Source of the DNA: Pseudomonadota bacterium
Lineage (GTDB): Bacteria; Pseudomonadota; Gammaproteobacteria; Burkholderiales; Ferrovaceae
Length of the DNA: 64,000 nucleotides
Assembly: GCA_028873535.1 (NCBI GenBank)
Contig: JAGWIJ010000001.1
Coordinates: 39,179-103,178, forward strand
Reading direction: 5' to 3'
Part shown: one piece after another, positions 33,592-42,822 of the stretch
Layout of the letters: each line of letters begins with the position of its first letter
How positions within the stretch are numbered: the first letter of the stretch is position 1
Program-made: the position numbers and the translations under genes
The notes under the pieces: model-generated
Seen by the model: only the letters and a program-made list of their open reading frames with translations
The model's database searches: none
Told to the model about the DNA's origin: nothing

Positions 33592-34206
33592 TCAGTTCAC
33601 CCCCTTCAGCGCCAGGCCCAGGCCCTGCAGGTAGGCGATCAGCGCCTCCTGTTCGGTCTTGCCGGCCACCGCCGCGCTGGAACCGGCGACATCCGCATCC
33701 GTATAAGGCACGCCGACCGTGCGCAAGGCACGCATCTTGGCCGGCGTATCCTTGCCGTCCAGCACCGAGGTGGCCAGGAAGGGATAGCCCGGCATGTTCG
33801 ATTCGGGCACCACGTCGCGCGGATTGTTCAGGTGGGCACGGTGCCAATCGTCGGAGTAGCGGCCGCCGACCCGCGCGAGATCCGGACCGGTGCGCTTGGA
33901 ACCCCACAGGAAGGGGTGATCCCACACCGACTCGGCAGCCACCGAGAAATGGCCATAGCGCTCGGTCTCGGCGCGGAAGGGACGGATCATCTGGCTATGG
34001 CAGTTGGAGCAGCCCTCGCGGATGTAGATGTCGCGACCTTCCAGTTGCAGCGCGGTATAGGGGTGCATGCCGGGCAGCGGCTCGGTGGTGGACTTCTGGA
34101 AGAACAGCGGCAGGATTTCCACCAGTCCACCGACACTCACCACCAGCACCACCAGCACCACCAGCCAGGGCATGCTGGTTTCGATTTTTTCGTGTGTGAA
34201 GCTCAT
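33592..34206 (-). CDS. ccoO: cbb3 cytochrome c oxidase subunit II (CcoO)
   Basis: A 204-aa monoheme cytochrome c subunit. An N-terminal membrane anchor ([27 protein letters not shown]) is followed by the heme motif [25 protein letters not shown]. Family motifs [38 protein letters not shown] follow, the last including the distal Met. It lies 36 bp after ccoN and 2 bp before ccoQ. Confidence 0.97.
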   Translation of the reverse strand: MSFTHEKIETSMPWLVVLVVLVVSVGGLVEILPLFFQKSTTEPLPGMHPYTALQLEGRDIYIREGCSNCHSQMIRPFRAETERYGHFSVAAESVWDHPFLWGSKRTGPDLARVGGRYSDDWHRAHLNNPRDVVPESNMPGYPFLATSVLDGKDTPAKMRALRTVGVPYTDADVAGSSAAVAGKTEQEALIAYLQGLGLALKGVN

Positions 34207-34242
34207 CGTCTTGTCTCCGTGATCTCGAATGGTTCGCCAGGC

Positions 34243-35721
34243 TCAGGCATGGGCCGAGGCAGAGACCGGGATGCGCGCCTCGACAGGGCGGCCCCCTGCG
34301 ATGGTCTTCCACACATTCCACGCCATCAGCAGCATGCCGGACAGGACGATGGCGCCGCCCAGCAGACGCACGGCGTAATAGGGATAGGTGGCCTTGACGA
34401 CCTCGACAAACGCATAGGTCAGCGTGCCGTCGGCGTTCATGGCACGCCACATCAGGCCTTCCATCACGCCGGCAATCCACATCGAGGCGATGTACAGCAC
34501 CACGCCGATGGTGGTGATCCAGAAGTGCACCGCGATTGCCGGCACGCTGTACATCTGCTCGCGGCCGAACAGGCGCGGGATCAGGTAGTAGATGCTGCCG
34601 ATCGAGATCATCGCCACCCAGCCCAGCGCGCCGGAATGCACATGGCCGATGGTCCAGTCGGTGTAGTGCGAAAGCGCGTTGACGGTCTTGATCGACATCA
34701 TCGGGCCTTCGAAGGTGCTCATGCCGTAGAACGACACCGACACCACCAGGAACTTGAGGATCGGGTCGGTGCGCAGCTTGTCCCAGGCACCCGACAAGGT
34801 CATGATGCCGTTGATCATGCCGCCCCAGGAAGGCGCCAGCAGGATCAGCGAAAACACCATGCCGACGCTCTGGGTCCAGTCGGGCAAGGCGGTGTAGTGC
34901 AGATGGTGCGGACCCGCCCACATGTAGGTGAAGATCAGCGCCCAGAAGTGCACCACCGACAGGCGGTAGGAGTAGACCGGACGGCCGGCCTGCTTGGGAA
35001 TGAAGTAGTACATCATGCCGAGGAAGCCGGCGGTCAGGAAGAAGCCCACCGCGTTGTGGCCGTACCACCACTGCACCATGGCGTCCTGCACGCCGGCGTA
35101 GGCCGAATACGACTTCCACATGGTGACCGGGATCTCGGCACTGTTGACGATGTGCAGCAGTGCGACGGTGAGGATGAAGCCGCCGTAGAACCAGTTGGCC
35201 ACATAGATGTGCTTGACGCGACGGATCGCCAGCGTGCCGAAGAAGTTGATCGCGTAGGCCACCCACACCAGCGCGATGGCGATGTCGATCGGCCACTCGA
35301 GTTCGGCGTATTCCTTGGAACTGGTGTAGCCCAGCGGCAGCGTGATCGCCGCAGCCAGGATGATCAGCTGCCAGCCCCAGAAGTGGAAACTGGCCAGCTT
35401 GTCGCTGAACAGGCGCGTCTGACAGGTGCGCTGCACGACGTAGTAGGAAGTGGCCATCAGCGCGCAGCCGCCGAAAGCAAAAATCACCGCATTGGTGTGC
35501 AGCGGCCGCAGCCGCCCGTAACCCAGCCAGGGCAGGTGCATGCTGAGATCCGGCCAGATCAGCTCGGCGGCGATGTACACGCCGACCAGCATGCCGACGA
35601 TGCCCCACACCACGGTCATCACCGCGAACTTGCGGACGACATCGTAGTTGTAGGTCTCGGCCCTGGCATGGCCGGTCAGTGCGGCCGTGCCGTCGGCCGC
35701 CGGGGGACGCGTTGCATTCAT
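34243..35721 (-). CDS. ccoN: cbb3 cytochrome c oxidase subunit I (CcoN)
   Basis: A 492-aa heme-copper catalytic subunit that reduces O2 to water with high affinity at low oxygen. Twelve membrane helices are recognisable. The heme and CuB ligands lie in [45 protein letters not shown] and [14 protein letters not shown]; the Tyr of the WYGHN motif belongs to the conserved region near the active site. The start has a GAGAGGTGAG ribosome site. An ANR box at 35801-35814 sits at the class II position for a start site about 45 nt upstream of the ATG. Confidence 0.97.
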   Translation of the reverse strand: MNATRPPAADGTAALTGHARAETYNYDVVRKFAVMTVVWGIVGMLVGVYIAAELIWPDLSMHLPWLGYGRLRPLHTNAVIFAFGGCALMATSYYVVQRTCQTRLFSDKLASFHFWGWQLIILAAAITLPLGYTSSKEYAELEWPIDIAIALVWVAYAINFFGTLAIRRVKHIYVANWFYGGFILTVALLHIVNSAEIPVTMWKSYSAYAGVQDAMVQWWYGHNAVGFFLTAGFLGMMYYFIPKQAGRPVYSYRLSVVHFWALIFTYMWAGPHHLHYTALPDWTQSVGMVFSLILLAPSWGGMINGIMTLSGAWDKLRTDPILKFLVVSVSFYGMSTFEGPMMSIKTVNALSHYTDWTIGHVHSGALGWVAMISIGSIYYLIPRLFGREQMYSVPAIAVHFWITTIGVVLYIASMWIAGVMEGLMWRAMNADGTLTYAFVEVVKATYPYYAVRLLGGAIVLSGMLLMAWNVWKTIAGGRPVEARIPVSASAHA

Positions 35722-35800
35722 GGGTGGCTCACCTCTCTTCTTAGTGGGTACAAGTCTTCATGCGACGCCGAATTGTCAGGGTTGCGACAGATTTTCCGCC

Positions 35801-35814
35801 TTGATCCATGTCAA
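35801..35814 (-). promoter_or_regulatory. ANR/FNR box of the ccoNOQP promoter
   Basis: TTGATCCATGTCAA matches the TTGAT-N4-ATCAA consensus in 9 of 10 half-site positions. Reading toward ccoN, 22-23 nt separate it from a TGACAAT -10, the spacing of a class II site centred at -41.5. The predicted start is near 35766. The box overlaps the stop codon of ccoS. Confidence 0.88.
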
Positions 35815-35987
35815 GCGACGGGCGGGTCATGCTGGTCGGCGTGGACGCTGTCGTCGTCGGCGATCACGCTGAACGCCGGGCTTTCCAGGTCGTCGAACTG
35901 ACCCTGCCGGTTCATGTACAGGAACATGCCCGCCGCCAGCAATGCCAGCACCACGCTCATCGGGATCAGGATGATCAGGATGACCAT
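35811..35987 (-). CDS. ccoS: cbb3 oxidase maturation protein CcoS
   Basis: A 58-aa single-helix protein needed for cofactor insertion into cbb3 oxidase. The sequence MVILIILIPMSVVLALLAAGMFLYMNRQGQFDDLESPAF is the classical CcoS signature (hydrophobic helix, then the GQFDDLE motif). The ATG at 35987 overlaps the end of ccoI by 13 nt; the track start at 36089 is inside ccoI. Its stop codon overlaps the ANR box of the ccoN promoter. Confidence 0.93.
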   Translation of the reverse strand: MVILIILIPMSVVLALLAAGMFLYMNRQGQFDDLESPAFSVIADDDSVHADQHDPPVA

Positions 35988-38518
35988 GGACGCATTCCAT
36001 TGACGACCACCAGCAGGCTGCTGAGCGACATGCCCAGACCGGCCTCCCAGGGCGTCAGCCAGCCGCTGGCAGCCAGCGGGATGGCGCACAGGTTGTAGAC
36101 CAGCGCCCAGGCCAGGTTCTGCCGGATGCGCGCCAGCGCGCTGCGCGATTCGCGGATGGCGGCAGCCAGGCTGGCCAGATCGCCGTCGGGCACGATCGCG
36201 CCGGCACCACGCGCCAGCGCCTGCGTCACACGTCCCACCGCCACCGCCACATCGGCCGCGCCGAAGCCTGGGGCATCGTTGAGGCCGTCACCGACCATCA
36301 CCACCGGACCGTCACCGCGCAAGGCGGCGATGCCTTCCAGCTTGTCCTCGGGCGAAAGCCCGCCGCGCGCGTCATCGATGCCGAGCTGGCGCGCCAGGAA
36401 GGCCACCGCCGCCGGCCGATCGCCGCTCAGCAGCGCGACATGCGCGCCGCGCGCACGCAGACCGGCCACCAGTTCGGCCGCCCCCGGACGCAGTGCATCG
36501 ACAAAGCGGAAACGCAGCGCCAGCCCGTCGCTGCTGCCCAGCCAGGCCTCGCCCGAATGGGCGTCCTCGACAACGGCGTCCACTGTGCGCCCGTCCGCCG
36601 CCAGATTTCCGTCCGCTTCAGGACACAGCGCCGCAACGAACTCGCGCTTGCCGATACGCCACACGCGTCCGTGGAACTCCGCCTCCACCCCCTGGCCCAG
36701 CACGCTGCAGCGCCGTTCGACAGGCTGCACGCCGAGCACCGGGAAGGCGGTGCGCAAAGCCTTGTCCACAGCGGCCGCAAAGGGATGCGGCTGGTGCGCT
36801 TCGAGCGCCACGGCGATGGCGGCGAGCAGCGGCCGCCGTTCAACCGGCGTACCACGCCAGTCGATGTCCACGCGCGGATCCCCCATGGTCAAGGTCCCGG
36901 TCTTGTCGAACACGAAGGTGCGCGACCTGCCCAGCGTTTCGAGTGCATGCCCGTCGAGCAGCAGCAATCCGCGCCGGGCAAGCCTGGCCGTGCTCGCTGC
37001 CAGCGTGGCCGGTACGGCCAGCGACAGCGCGCATGGGCACGACACTACCAGCACCGCGATGGTGATGCCAAGCGCACGCGCAGGTGCGAACCAGCACCAC
37101 CACAGGGCGGTCGCCAGCGTGATCAGCAGCAGTGCGGCGACGAAGCGCGCCGCCGCCGCATCCGCCAGTCCGGCCAGCGGCGCACGTTCGGCCACCGCCT
37201 GGTCCATGCGGCGCAGGATCCGCGCCAGCGTCGAATCGGCGCCGATGGCCTCGACTTCGATATCGAGCACTTCACCCAGATTGAGACTGCCAGCCAGCAC
37301 GCGCTCCCCGATGCCGCGCCAGTTCGGCGTGCTTTCGCCGGTGAGCAGCGCCTCGGCGACCGGCCCGGCACCTTCGACGATGCGGCCGTCGACCGGGATC
37401 ACCTCCCCCACCGGCACCCGGATGCGGTCGCCGGTGCGCAGCCCGACCACCGCCACCGGACGCGTCGCATGCGCCTCGGGATCGATCTGCAGCGCCTGTG
37501 CCGGCACCGCGGGTGCCAGCCTGCCGGTCATCGCCAGCGCATGCCCGCGCACCCATTGCTCGAGCCAGCGGCTGGTCAGCAGCAGGAACACGAACATGGT
37601 CACCGAGTCGAACCACACCGGACCGCTGCCCTGCCACAGGCTGAACAGGCTGCCGGCGAAGGCGGCCAGCAGACCGATGGCGACCGGCACATCCATGCCC
37701 AGGTGGCGCGCGCGCAGGCCGCGCCAGGCGTTGCGGAAGATGCCCTGCGCCGAGAACAGCATCACCGGCAGCGTCAGCACCAGGCCGGCCCAGTTCATCA
37801 GGCGCATCTCGCCCGCCGTCATGTCGCCGCTGTCGGCAATGTAGATCGGCCAAGCGTACATCATGACCTGCATCATCCCCAGGCCCGCCACCACCATCTC
37901 GGCCAGCCGCCGGCGCTGCTGGCCTTGCGCCACCGCCGCCTGCGCACCCGCCTGCCAGGGCGTCGCATCGTAGCCGATGCCGCGCAAAGCCTGCACCAGC
38001 CCCGCCAGGCCGGTGCGCGCCGGATCCCAACGCAGCACCAGGCGAGCGGCCAGCGTATTGACCTGCGCTGCGACCACGCCCGGCTGCTTGCGCAGGTGGC
38101 CTTCGATCAGCCAGCTGCACGCGCCGCAACGCAGGTGATGCAGCTGCAGGTGGGCTTCGCTGGCGTGGCCGGGTGCGCCGGCCGCCACGAAGGCGCGCTG
38201 CAGCACCGGGTCATCGAACAGGTCGATGGCAATCGCCTGGTAGGCACTCTCGCCGGGCGCCACGCTGCCGGCGCCGGCCTCACCTGATTGGCGGCGCGCC
38301 GGCGCAGTGCGTGCGCGATAGTAGCCCGCCATGCCGGTGGCTTCGATCAGATTGGCCACAGCGGCGCAGCCCGGGCAGCACATCGGCCGCTGCTGTCCAC
38401 CGATATGCGCCAGCACGCGTTCGCCGGCCGGCACAGGTCCGGCGCAATGGAAACAGAGTTCGGGTCCTGTGCCGGGGTCTGGGGAAGCCGTCACCGGGAG
38501 CAGCGGCCCGGTGGTCAT
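35975..38518 (-). CDS. ccoI: copper-exporting P-type ATPase CcoI (FixI)
   Basis: About 847 aa from the ATG at 38518 (MTTGPLLPVTASPDPG), which overlaps the safE stop (ATGA); the track's 1053-aa version runs back through safE. It transports Cu(I) for assembly of the oxidase CuB site. The N-terminus has CFHC and PMCCPGC Cys clusters (DUF2318/FixI type) and an HMA-like domain with CGACS. Then come the membrane helices with the metal-site CPC (VVSCPCALSLAVPATLA), the phosphorylation motif DKTGTLTMGDPR and the hinge GDGLNDAPGFGAADVAVAVG. Confidence 0.95.
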   Translation of the reverse strand: MTTGPLLPVTASPDPGTGPELCFHCAGPVPAGERVLAHIGGQQRPMCCPGCAAVANLIEATGMAGYYRARTAPARRQSGEAGAGSVAPGESAYQAIAIDLFDDPVLQRAFVAAGAPGHASEAHLQLHHLRCGACSWLIEGHLRKQPGVVAAQVNTLAARLVLRWDPARTGLAGLVQALRGIGYDATPWQAGAQAAVAQGQQRRRLAEMVVAGLGMMQVMMYAWPIYIADSGDMTAGEMRLMNWAGLVLTLPVMLFSAQGIFRNAWRGLRARHLGMDVPVAIGLLAAFAGSLFSLWQGSGPVWFDSVTMFVFLLLTSRWLEQWVRGHALAMTGRLAPAVPAQALQIDPEAHATRPVAVVGLRTGDRIRVPVGEVIPVDGRIVEGAGPVAEALLTGESTPNWRGIGERVLAGSLNLGEVLDIEVEAIGADSTLARILRRMDQAVAERAPLAGLADAAAARFVAALLLITLATALWWCWFAPARALGITIAVLVVSCPCALSLAVPATLAASTARLARRGLLLLDGHALETLGRSRTFVFDKTGTLTMGDPRVDIDWRGTPVERRPLLAAIAVALEAHQPHPFAAAVDKALRTAFPVLGVQPVERRCSVLGQGVEAEFHGRVWRIGKREFVAALCPEADGNLAADGRTVDAVVEDAHSGEAWLGSSDGLALRFRFVDALRPGAAELVAGLRARGAHVALLSGDRPAAVAFLARQLGIDDARGGLSPEDKLEGIAALRGDGPVVMVGDGLNDAPGFGAADVAVAVGRVTQALARGAGAIVPDGDLASLAAAIRESRSALARIRQNLAWALVYNLCAIPLAASGWLTPWEAGLGMSLSSLLVVVNGMRPWSS

Positions 38519-39216
38519 GCGCACACCCCGGCCAGCAGGCGCGAGCCCGACAGCACGCCGATCACCCCGAGCAGCCCGGTGCCGGCCACCAGCAAGCCGA
38601 ACACGAAACGCAGACGCTTCTGGCGCAGCAGGCCGAGCCGGATGCCGCTGGCAGCCATGAACAGCATCGGCATGGTGCCCAGTGCGAATGCGGCCATCAT
38701 CAGCGCCCCCTGCAAGGGCCGCCCGAAAGTGGCAGCCGCAGTCAGCATGGTATACAGGAAACCGCACGGCACCAGACCCCACATGCAGCCCATCACGGCG
38801 GCGCGCCAGGGGGTGCGCGGCGGCATCCAGCGGCGCACCAGCGGCAGCAGCCGGATGAAGCCGATCGCACCGCGCTGCTCCAGCGCCGCCAGCGGACTGC
38901 GCCAGCCCATCAGCTGGCCGCCGGACAGCACCAGCGCCACGCTGGTGACGACAACCAGACCTGCCTGAACCAGTGTGAAAGCGGGCAGATGACGCAGCGC
39001 CAGACCGAAGCTGCCGGCCACCGCACCGAACAGCGCGTACGACACCGTGCGTCCGCCCTGCCAGGAAAACAGCCACTGGTACTGGGCGCGCGGCGCATCC
39101 TGCACCAGCATGGCCATGCCGGCCACACCGCCGCACATGCCCAGGCAGTGCAGGCTGCCGGCCAGTCCGAACAGGAAGGCGCCAAAGATGGCGCCTGGAT
39201 GGAGGAATTCAAACAT
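38515..39216 (-). CDS. TauE/SafE-family (UreH-like) membrane protein of the cco locus
   Basis: A 233-aa integral membrane protein with about six helices. The N-terminal helix has the HCLGMCGG motif, and later come MGCMWGLVPCGFLYTMLTAAATFG and MAAFALGTMPMLFMAASG, the usual pattern of the SafE/DsbD-like proteins found beside ccoI in proteobacteria. A role in copper or thiol handling for cbb3 assembly is the usual inference. The ATG at 39216 is only 1 nt downstream of the transcription start predicted from the ANR box at 39252-39265, so the message may be leaderless. It overlaps ccoI. Confidence 0.85.
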   Translation of the reverse strand: MFEFLHPGAIFGAFLFGLAGSLHCLGMCGGVAGMAMLVQDAPRAQYQWLFSWQGGRTVSYALFGAVAGSFGLALRHLPAFTLVQAGLVVVTSVALVLSGGQLMGWRSPLAALEQRGAIGFIRLLPLVRRWMPPRTPWRAAVMGCMWGLVPCGFLYTMLTAAATFGRPLQGALMMAAFALGTMPMLFMAASGIRLGLLRQKRLRFVFGLLVAGTGLLGVIGVLSGSRLLAGVCA

Positions 39217-39251
39217 GTGCAGGACTTTGCCGAAACAGGCTTCGCAAGGCC

Positions 39252-39265
39252 TTGATGCACGTCAA
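39252..39265. promoter_or_regulatory. ANR/FNR box between safE-ccoI-ccoS and nudC
   Basis: TTGATGCACGTCAA matches the ANR consensus. On the minus strand, 22 nt separate it from CAAAGT, a poor -10, placing the class II start at 39217, right at the safE ATG. On the plus strand a TAGAAT lies 32 nt downstream at 39298-39303 and could serve nudC. A role in activating the safE-ccoI-ccoS operon is the simplest reading. Confidence 0.8.
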
Positions 39266-39315
39266 GGAAGAACTGGGAAGCCAGCCTTGCGGCTTGGTAG
39301 AATCGTGCACATCCC

Positions 39316-40221
39316 GTGATCAAAGCCGCCATGCCCCTTCCCCACCGCCTGAACAGCCCCGGCGGCTTTCCCGACTGGGTCGGCGAAGGCCGCTTCGTGC
39401 CGGGACATCGCCACGCTGTTGACGATGCCGCCGACGGACCAGCGGCGAGCGCGCACGACGCGCTGCATTTCGTATTCCAGGAACAGCGCCTGCTGTTTCC
39501 CGATGACCCTGCCGCGGCATGCTTTGGTGCGCCGCCACCCGAACTGCCGGAGTTGCGCCGCAGCATGCTGGGCTGGCTGGATGGTCGCAGCTGCCTTGCC
39601 ATCGACATTGCCGCCGATACGCCCGCCCCGCCCGGCTTTTCCTGGCAGGGTTTGCGCGCCCTGTTTCCACAGCTCGAAGCCGGCATGATCGCACTCGCCG
39701 GCCGCGCCTTCCAGGTGCTCGAGTGGGAACGCACCCACCAGTACTGCGGACGCTGCGCCACGCCCATGCTGCCACGCACGGACGAACGCGCGCGCGCCTG
39801 CCCGGCGTGCGGATTCACGGCCTATCCGCGCATTTCACCGGTGGTGATGGGCCTGGTGGTGCGCGGCCGCGAACTGCTGCTGGCGCGCTCGCCGCACTTC
39901 GCGCCCGGCATGTACAGCGCCGTGGCCGGCTTTGTCGAGACCGGCGAAACCCTGGAACACGCGCTGGCGCGCGAGATCCTCGAAGAGACCAGTATCCGCG
40001 CGCGCAATTACCAGTATTTCGACAGCCAGCCCTGGCCCTTTCCGCATTCGCTGATGGTCGCGTTCACCGCGGAATACCTGAGCGGCGAGCCGGTGCCGCA
40101 ACCGGACGAGATCGAAGACGTGCGCTGGTTCGACATCGCCGAACTGCCGCAGCTGCCGCCGACCCTGAGCATCGCCGGACGTCTGATCCGCGCGGTGGTC
40201 GAACACCTGCGTCATGCCTGA
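39316..40221 (+). CDS. nudC: NADH pyrophosphatase / NAD-RNA decapping hydrolase NudC
   Basis: About 301 aa from a GTG at 39316; an ATG at 39331 is an alternative start. NudC hydrolyses NADH and removes NAD caps from RNA. The zinc ribbon is CGRCATPMLPRTDERARACPACGFTAYPRISPVVMGLV. The Nudix box is GFVETGETLEHALAREILEETSI, followed by the NudC-specific SQPWPFPHSLMVAFTAEY. The product fits the NAD theme of the window (nadE, nnr), although the genes are far apart. Its 3' end overlaps the next gene by 8 nt. Confidence 0.95.
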   Translation: MIKAAMPLPHRLNSPGGFPDWVGEGRFVPGHRHAVDDAADGPAASAHDALHFVFQEQRLLFPDDPAAACFGAPPPELPELRRSMLGWLDGRSCLAIDIAADTPAPPGFSWQGLRALFPQLEAGMIALAGRAFQVLEWERTHQYCGRCATPMLPRTDERARACPACGFTAYPRISPVVMGLVVRGRELLLARSPHFAPGMYSAVAGFVETGETLEHALAREILEETSIRARNYQYFDSQPWPFPHSLMVAFTAEYLSGEPVPQPDEIEDVRWFDIAELPQLPPTLSIAGRLIRAVVEHLRHA

Positions 40222-41638
40222 CGCATCCGCCCGCCTCGCCACCGACCTGCAGGCAGCCTTCGGGCCACCGCGCGTGCTCGCCGACGCCGCAGCGCGCGCA
40301 CCCTACGAACGCGACTGGCGTGGCCGCACCGCGGCCGCCTGCGTGGCCGTGCTGTTGCCGCGCAGCGTCGCCGAGGTCCAGGACATGGTGCGCTGGTGCC
40401 ACCGGCACGGTGTCGCCATCGTGCCGCAGGGCGGCAACACCGGCCTGTGCGGCGGTTCGGTGCCCCACCCTGGCACGCAACGGCCGCAGGTGATCCTGGC
40501 GCCAGGACGCCTGCAGACGGTGCGCGCGGTCGATCCGGACAACGACGCCATCACCGTCGAAGCCGGTTGCACTCTGCAGTCGGTACAGGAGCTGGCCGCG
40601 CGGCACGACCGCCTGTTCCCGCTCAGCCTGGCCTCCGAAGGCAGCTGCCAGGTGGGCGGCGCACTCTCGACCAACGCCGGCGGCGTGCAGGTGCTGCGCT
40701 ACGGCAGCATGCGCGCGCTGACGCTGGGACTCGAGGTGGTGCTGCCCGACGGCGCGCTGTGGAGCAGCCTGCGCGGGCTGCGCAAGGACAACACCGGTTA
40801 CGACCTCAAGCAGCTGTTCATCGGCGCCGAAGGCACGCTGGGCATCATCACCGCGGCCACCTTGCGCCTGTTCCCGCTGCCGCAACGTCAGGCCGTGGCC
40901 TGGATCGCCCTGGCCGACGTGCGCCGCGCCCTCGACCTGTTCCATGCCCTGCGCCATCAGATCGGCGACCGCCTGTCGGCCTTCGAGCTGATCGGCAGGC
41001 TGCCGCTCGATCTGGCGATCCGCCATCTGCCGGGTGCGCGCGATCCCCTGTCCGCCGTCCATCCCTGGCAAGTGCTGGTGCAGGCCGACGGCATCGCCGC
41101 CGGCGAATTCGGCGAGCATCTGGCCGCGGTGCTGGCGCGCGTGCCCGACCTGGCCAGCGACGCCGTCATCGCGCAGAGCGAAGCCCAGGCCAGGACCCTG
41201 TGGCAGCTGCGCGAGAACCTGTCCGAGGCGCAGCGCCTGGAAGGGCCCAGCCTCAAGCACGACATCTCGCTGCCGCAGTCGCGCATCGCAGCCTTCATCG
41301 AGCAGGCGCGCACGGCGCTGGAGGCCAGCGAGCCTGGCGTGGCCATCGTGTGCTTCGGCCACCTGGGCGACGGCAACCTGCACTACAACCTGTTTCCCGC
41401 CCGGCGCGACAGCAGCACGGCCGACATCGCGCAGCGCCACGCCAGCCTCACGCGCATCGTGCATGATCTGGTGGCAGCCCACGGCGGCAGCTTCAGCGCG
41501 GAACACGGCATCGGCCAGTTCAAGGTCGACGAACTCGAACGCTACGGCGATCCCGTCGGGCTGCATCTGATGCGCCGCCTCAAGCAGACCTGGGATCCCG
41601 ACAATCTCTTCAACCCCGGAAAGCTCTTTCCACTGTGA
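40214..41638 (+). CDS. FAD-linked oxidase, GlcD / D-2-hydroxyacid dehydrogenase type
   Basis: A 474-aa flavoprotein with the VAO/PCMH fold. The FAD-binding half has VAIVPQGGNTGLCGGSVPH, EAGCTLQSVQELAARH and LASEGSCQVGGALSTNAGGVQVLRYGSMRALTLGLEVVLPDG. The C-terminal cap has GHLGDGNLHYNL (metal-binding His) and SAEHGIGQFKVDEL. This is typical of D-2-hydroxyglutarate, D-lactate or glycolate dehydrogenases; the exact substrate cannot be read from the sequence. It overlaps nudC upstream and mtnA downstream. Confidence 0.88.
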   Translation: MPDASARLATDLQAAFGPPRVLADAAARAPYERDWRGRTAAACVAVLLPRSVAEVQDMVRWCHRHGVAIVPQGGNTGLCGGSVPHPGTQRPQVILAPGRLQTVRAVDPDNDAITVEAGCTLQSVQELAARHDRLFPLSLASEGSCQVGGALSTNAGGVQVLRYGSMRALTLGLEVVLPDGALWSSLRGLRKDNTGYDLKQLFIGAEGTLGIITAATLRLFPLPQRQAVAWIALADVRRALDLFHALRHQIGDRLSAFELIGRLPLDLAIRHLPGARDPLSAVHPWQVLVQADGIAAGEFGEHLAAVLARVPDLASDAVIAQSEAQARTLWQLRENLSEAQRLEGPSLKHDISLPQSRIAAFIEQARTALEASEPGVAIVCFGHLGDGNLHYNLFPARRDSSTADIAQRHASLTRIVHDLVAAHGGSFSAEHGIGQFKVDELERYGDPVGLHLMRRLKQTWDPDNLFNPGKLFPL

Positions 41639-42741
41639 ACTATCCCCACGACGATCTGGCGCTGCACCCGTTGCGCTGGCATGCCGACGGCAGCGCCATC
41701 GAAGTCATCGACCAGACCCGGCTGCCGCACCGCGAAGAGCTGCGGCGCCTGTCCGACCGCAACGCCGTCGCCCAGGCCATCCGCAGCATGGTGGTCCGCG
41801 GCGCCCCGCTGATCGGCGCCTGCGCCGCCTGGGGCCTGGTCTTCGCCTTGCGCGAGGACCCCAGCGACGCCGCGCTGCAGGCATCGGTCCGTATCCTGGC
41901 CGAGACCCGGCCCACCGCCGTCAACCTGGGCTGGGCACTGGCGCGCATGCTGGCGCGCGTGCAGGGCATCGCGCCGGCCTTGCGCGAACAGGCCGCCGTC
42001 GAGGAGGCCATCCAGATCTGCCTGGAGGACATCGAACAGAACCGCCGCATCGGCGAGCACGGCCTGGCGATCCTGCGCCGGCTCCACCATGAGCTGCACC
42101 GCCCGCTGCGCGTGCTCACGCATTGCAATGCCGGCTGGCTCGCCACCCTGCGCTGGGGCACGGCGCTGGCACCTCTGTATCTTGCGCAGCAGGCCGGGCT
42201 GCCGATCGAGGTGTGGGTCGACGAGACGCGGCCGCGCAACCAGGGCGCACTCACCGCCTGGGAGCTCGGGCGTGCCGGCATCGCGCATACCGTGATCGTC
42301 GACAATGCCGGTGGCCACCTGATGCAGCACGGACAGGTCGATCTGGTCATCGTCGGTGCCGACCGCGTCACCGCCACCGGTGACGTGTGCAACAAGATCG
42401 GCACCTATCTCAAGGCCCTGGCGGCGCGCGATTGCAGCGTGCCGTTCTACGCCGCAGTGCCCTCGCCCAGCATCGACTGGCAGGTACGCGACGGCCTGCG
42501 TGAAATCCCGATCGAGGAGCGCCACGCCCAGGAGGTTGCCGGCGTGTCCGGCCTGGACGCCAGCGGTGCCGTCGGCACGCTGCGCCTGTTCCCGGCCCAC
42601 AGCCGCTGCGCCAATCCGGCCTTCGACGTGACGCCGTCACGCCTGGTCGACGGCATCATCACCGAGCACGGCGTCTACCAGGCCAGCGCCGAAGGCCTGG
42701 CGCCGCTCGGCGCCCTGCTGGCGCTGGCAGCCCGACGCTGA
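41635..42741 (+). CDS. mtnA: S-methyl-5-thioribose-1-phosphate isomerase
   Basis: A 368-aa enzyme of methionine salvage that converts methylthioribose-1-phosphate to methylthioribulose-1-phosphate. Motifs: SMVVRGAPLIGACAAWGL, TRPTAVNLGWALARM, LTHCNAGWLATLRWGTALAP (catalytic Cys), VDETRPRNQGALTAWEL and IVGADRVTATGDVCNKIGTYLKALAA (catalytic Asp). It starts with GTG overlapping the preceding stop (GTGA). No other mtn gene is in the window. A probable terminator follows. Confidence 0.95.
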   Translation: MNYPHDDLALHPLRWHADGSAIEVIDQTRLPHREELRRLSDRNAVAQAIRSMVVRGAPLIGACAAWGLVFALREDPSDAALQASVRILAETRPTAVNLGWALARMLARVQGIAPALREQAAVEEAIQICLEDIEQNRRIGEHGLAILRRLHHELHRPLRVLTHCNAGWLATLRWGTALAPLYLAQQAGLPIEVWVDETRPRNQGALTAWELGRAGIAHTVIVDNAGGHLMQHGQVDLVIVGADRVTATGDVCNKIGTYLKALAARDCSVPFYAAVPSPSIDWQVRDGLREIPIEERHAQEVAGVSGLDASGAVGTLRLFPAHSRCANPAFDVTPSRLVDGIITEHGVYQASAEGLAPLGALLALAARR

Positions 42742-42769
42742 CGGGCCGGCAGCCGGGCCACCTGCGACA

Positions 42770-42802
42770 GCCGGATGGCGCTATCATCCAGGCAAATTTT
42801 TT
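42770..42802 (+). terminator. probable rho-independent terminator after mtnA
   Basis: GCCGGATG and CATCC-A-GGC form an 8-bp stem with one bulge and a 7-nt loop. CAAATTTTTT follows. It lies 29 bp past the mtnA stop and just before the cyclic-nucleotide-binding gene, whose ATG is 21 nt further. Confidence 0.55.
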
Positions 42803-42822
42803 CCATTCGCCCTGGAGCCATC

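Noticed and set aside
35975-39136. 1053-aa fusion of safE and ccoI
   Set aside because: The upstream part is the shadow frame of safE; ccoI has its own ATG at 38518 overlapping the safE stop.
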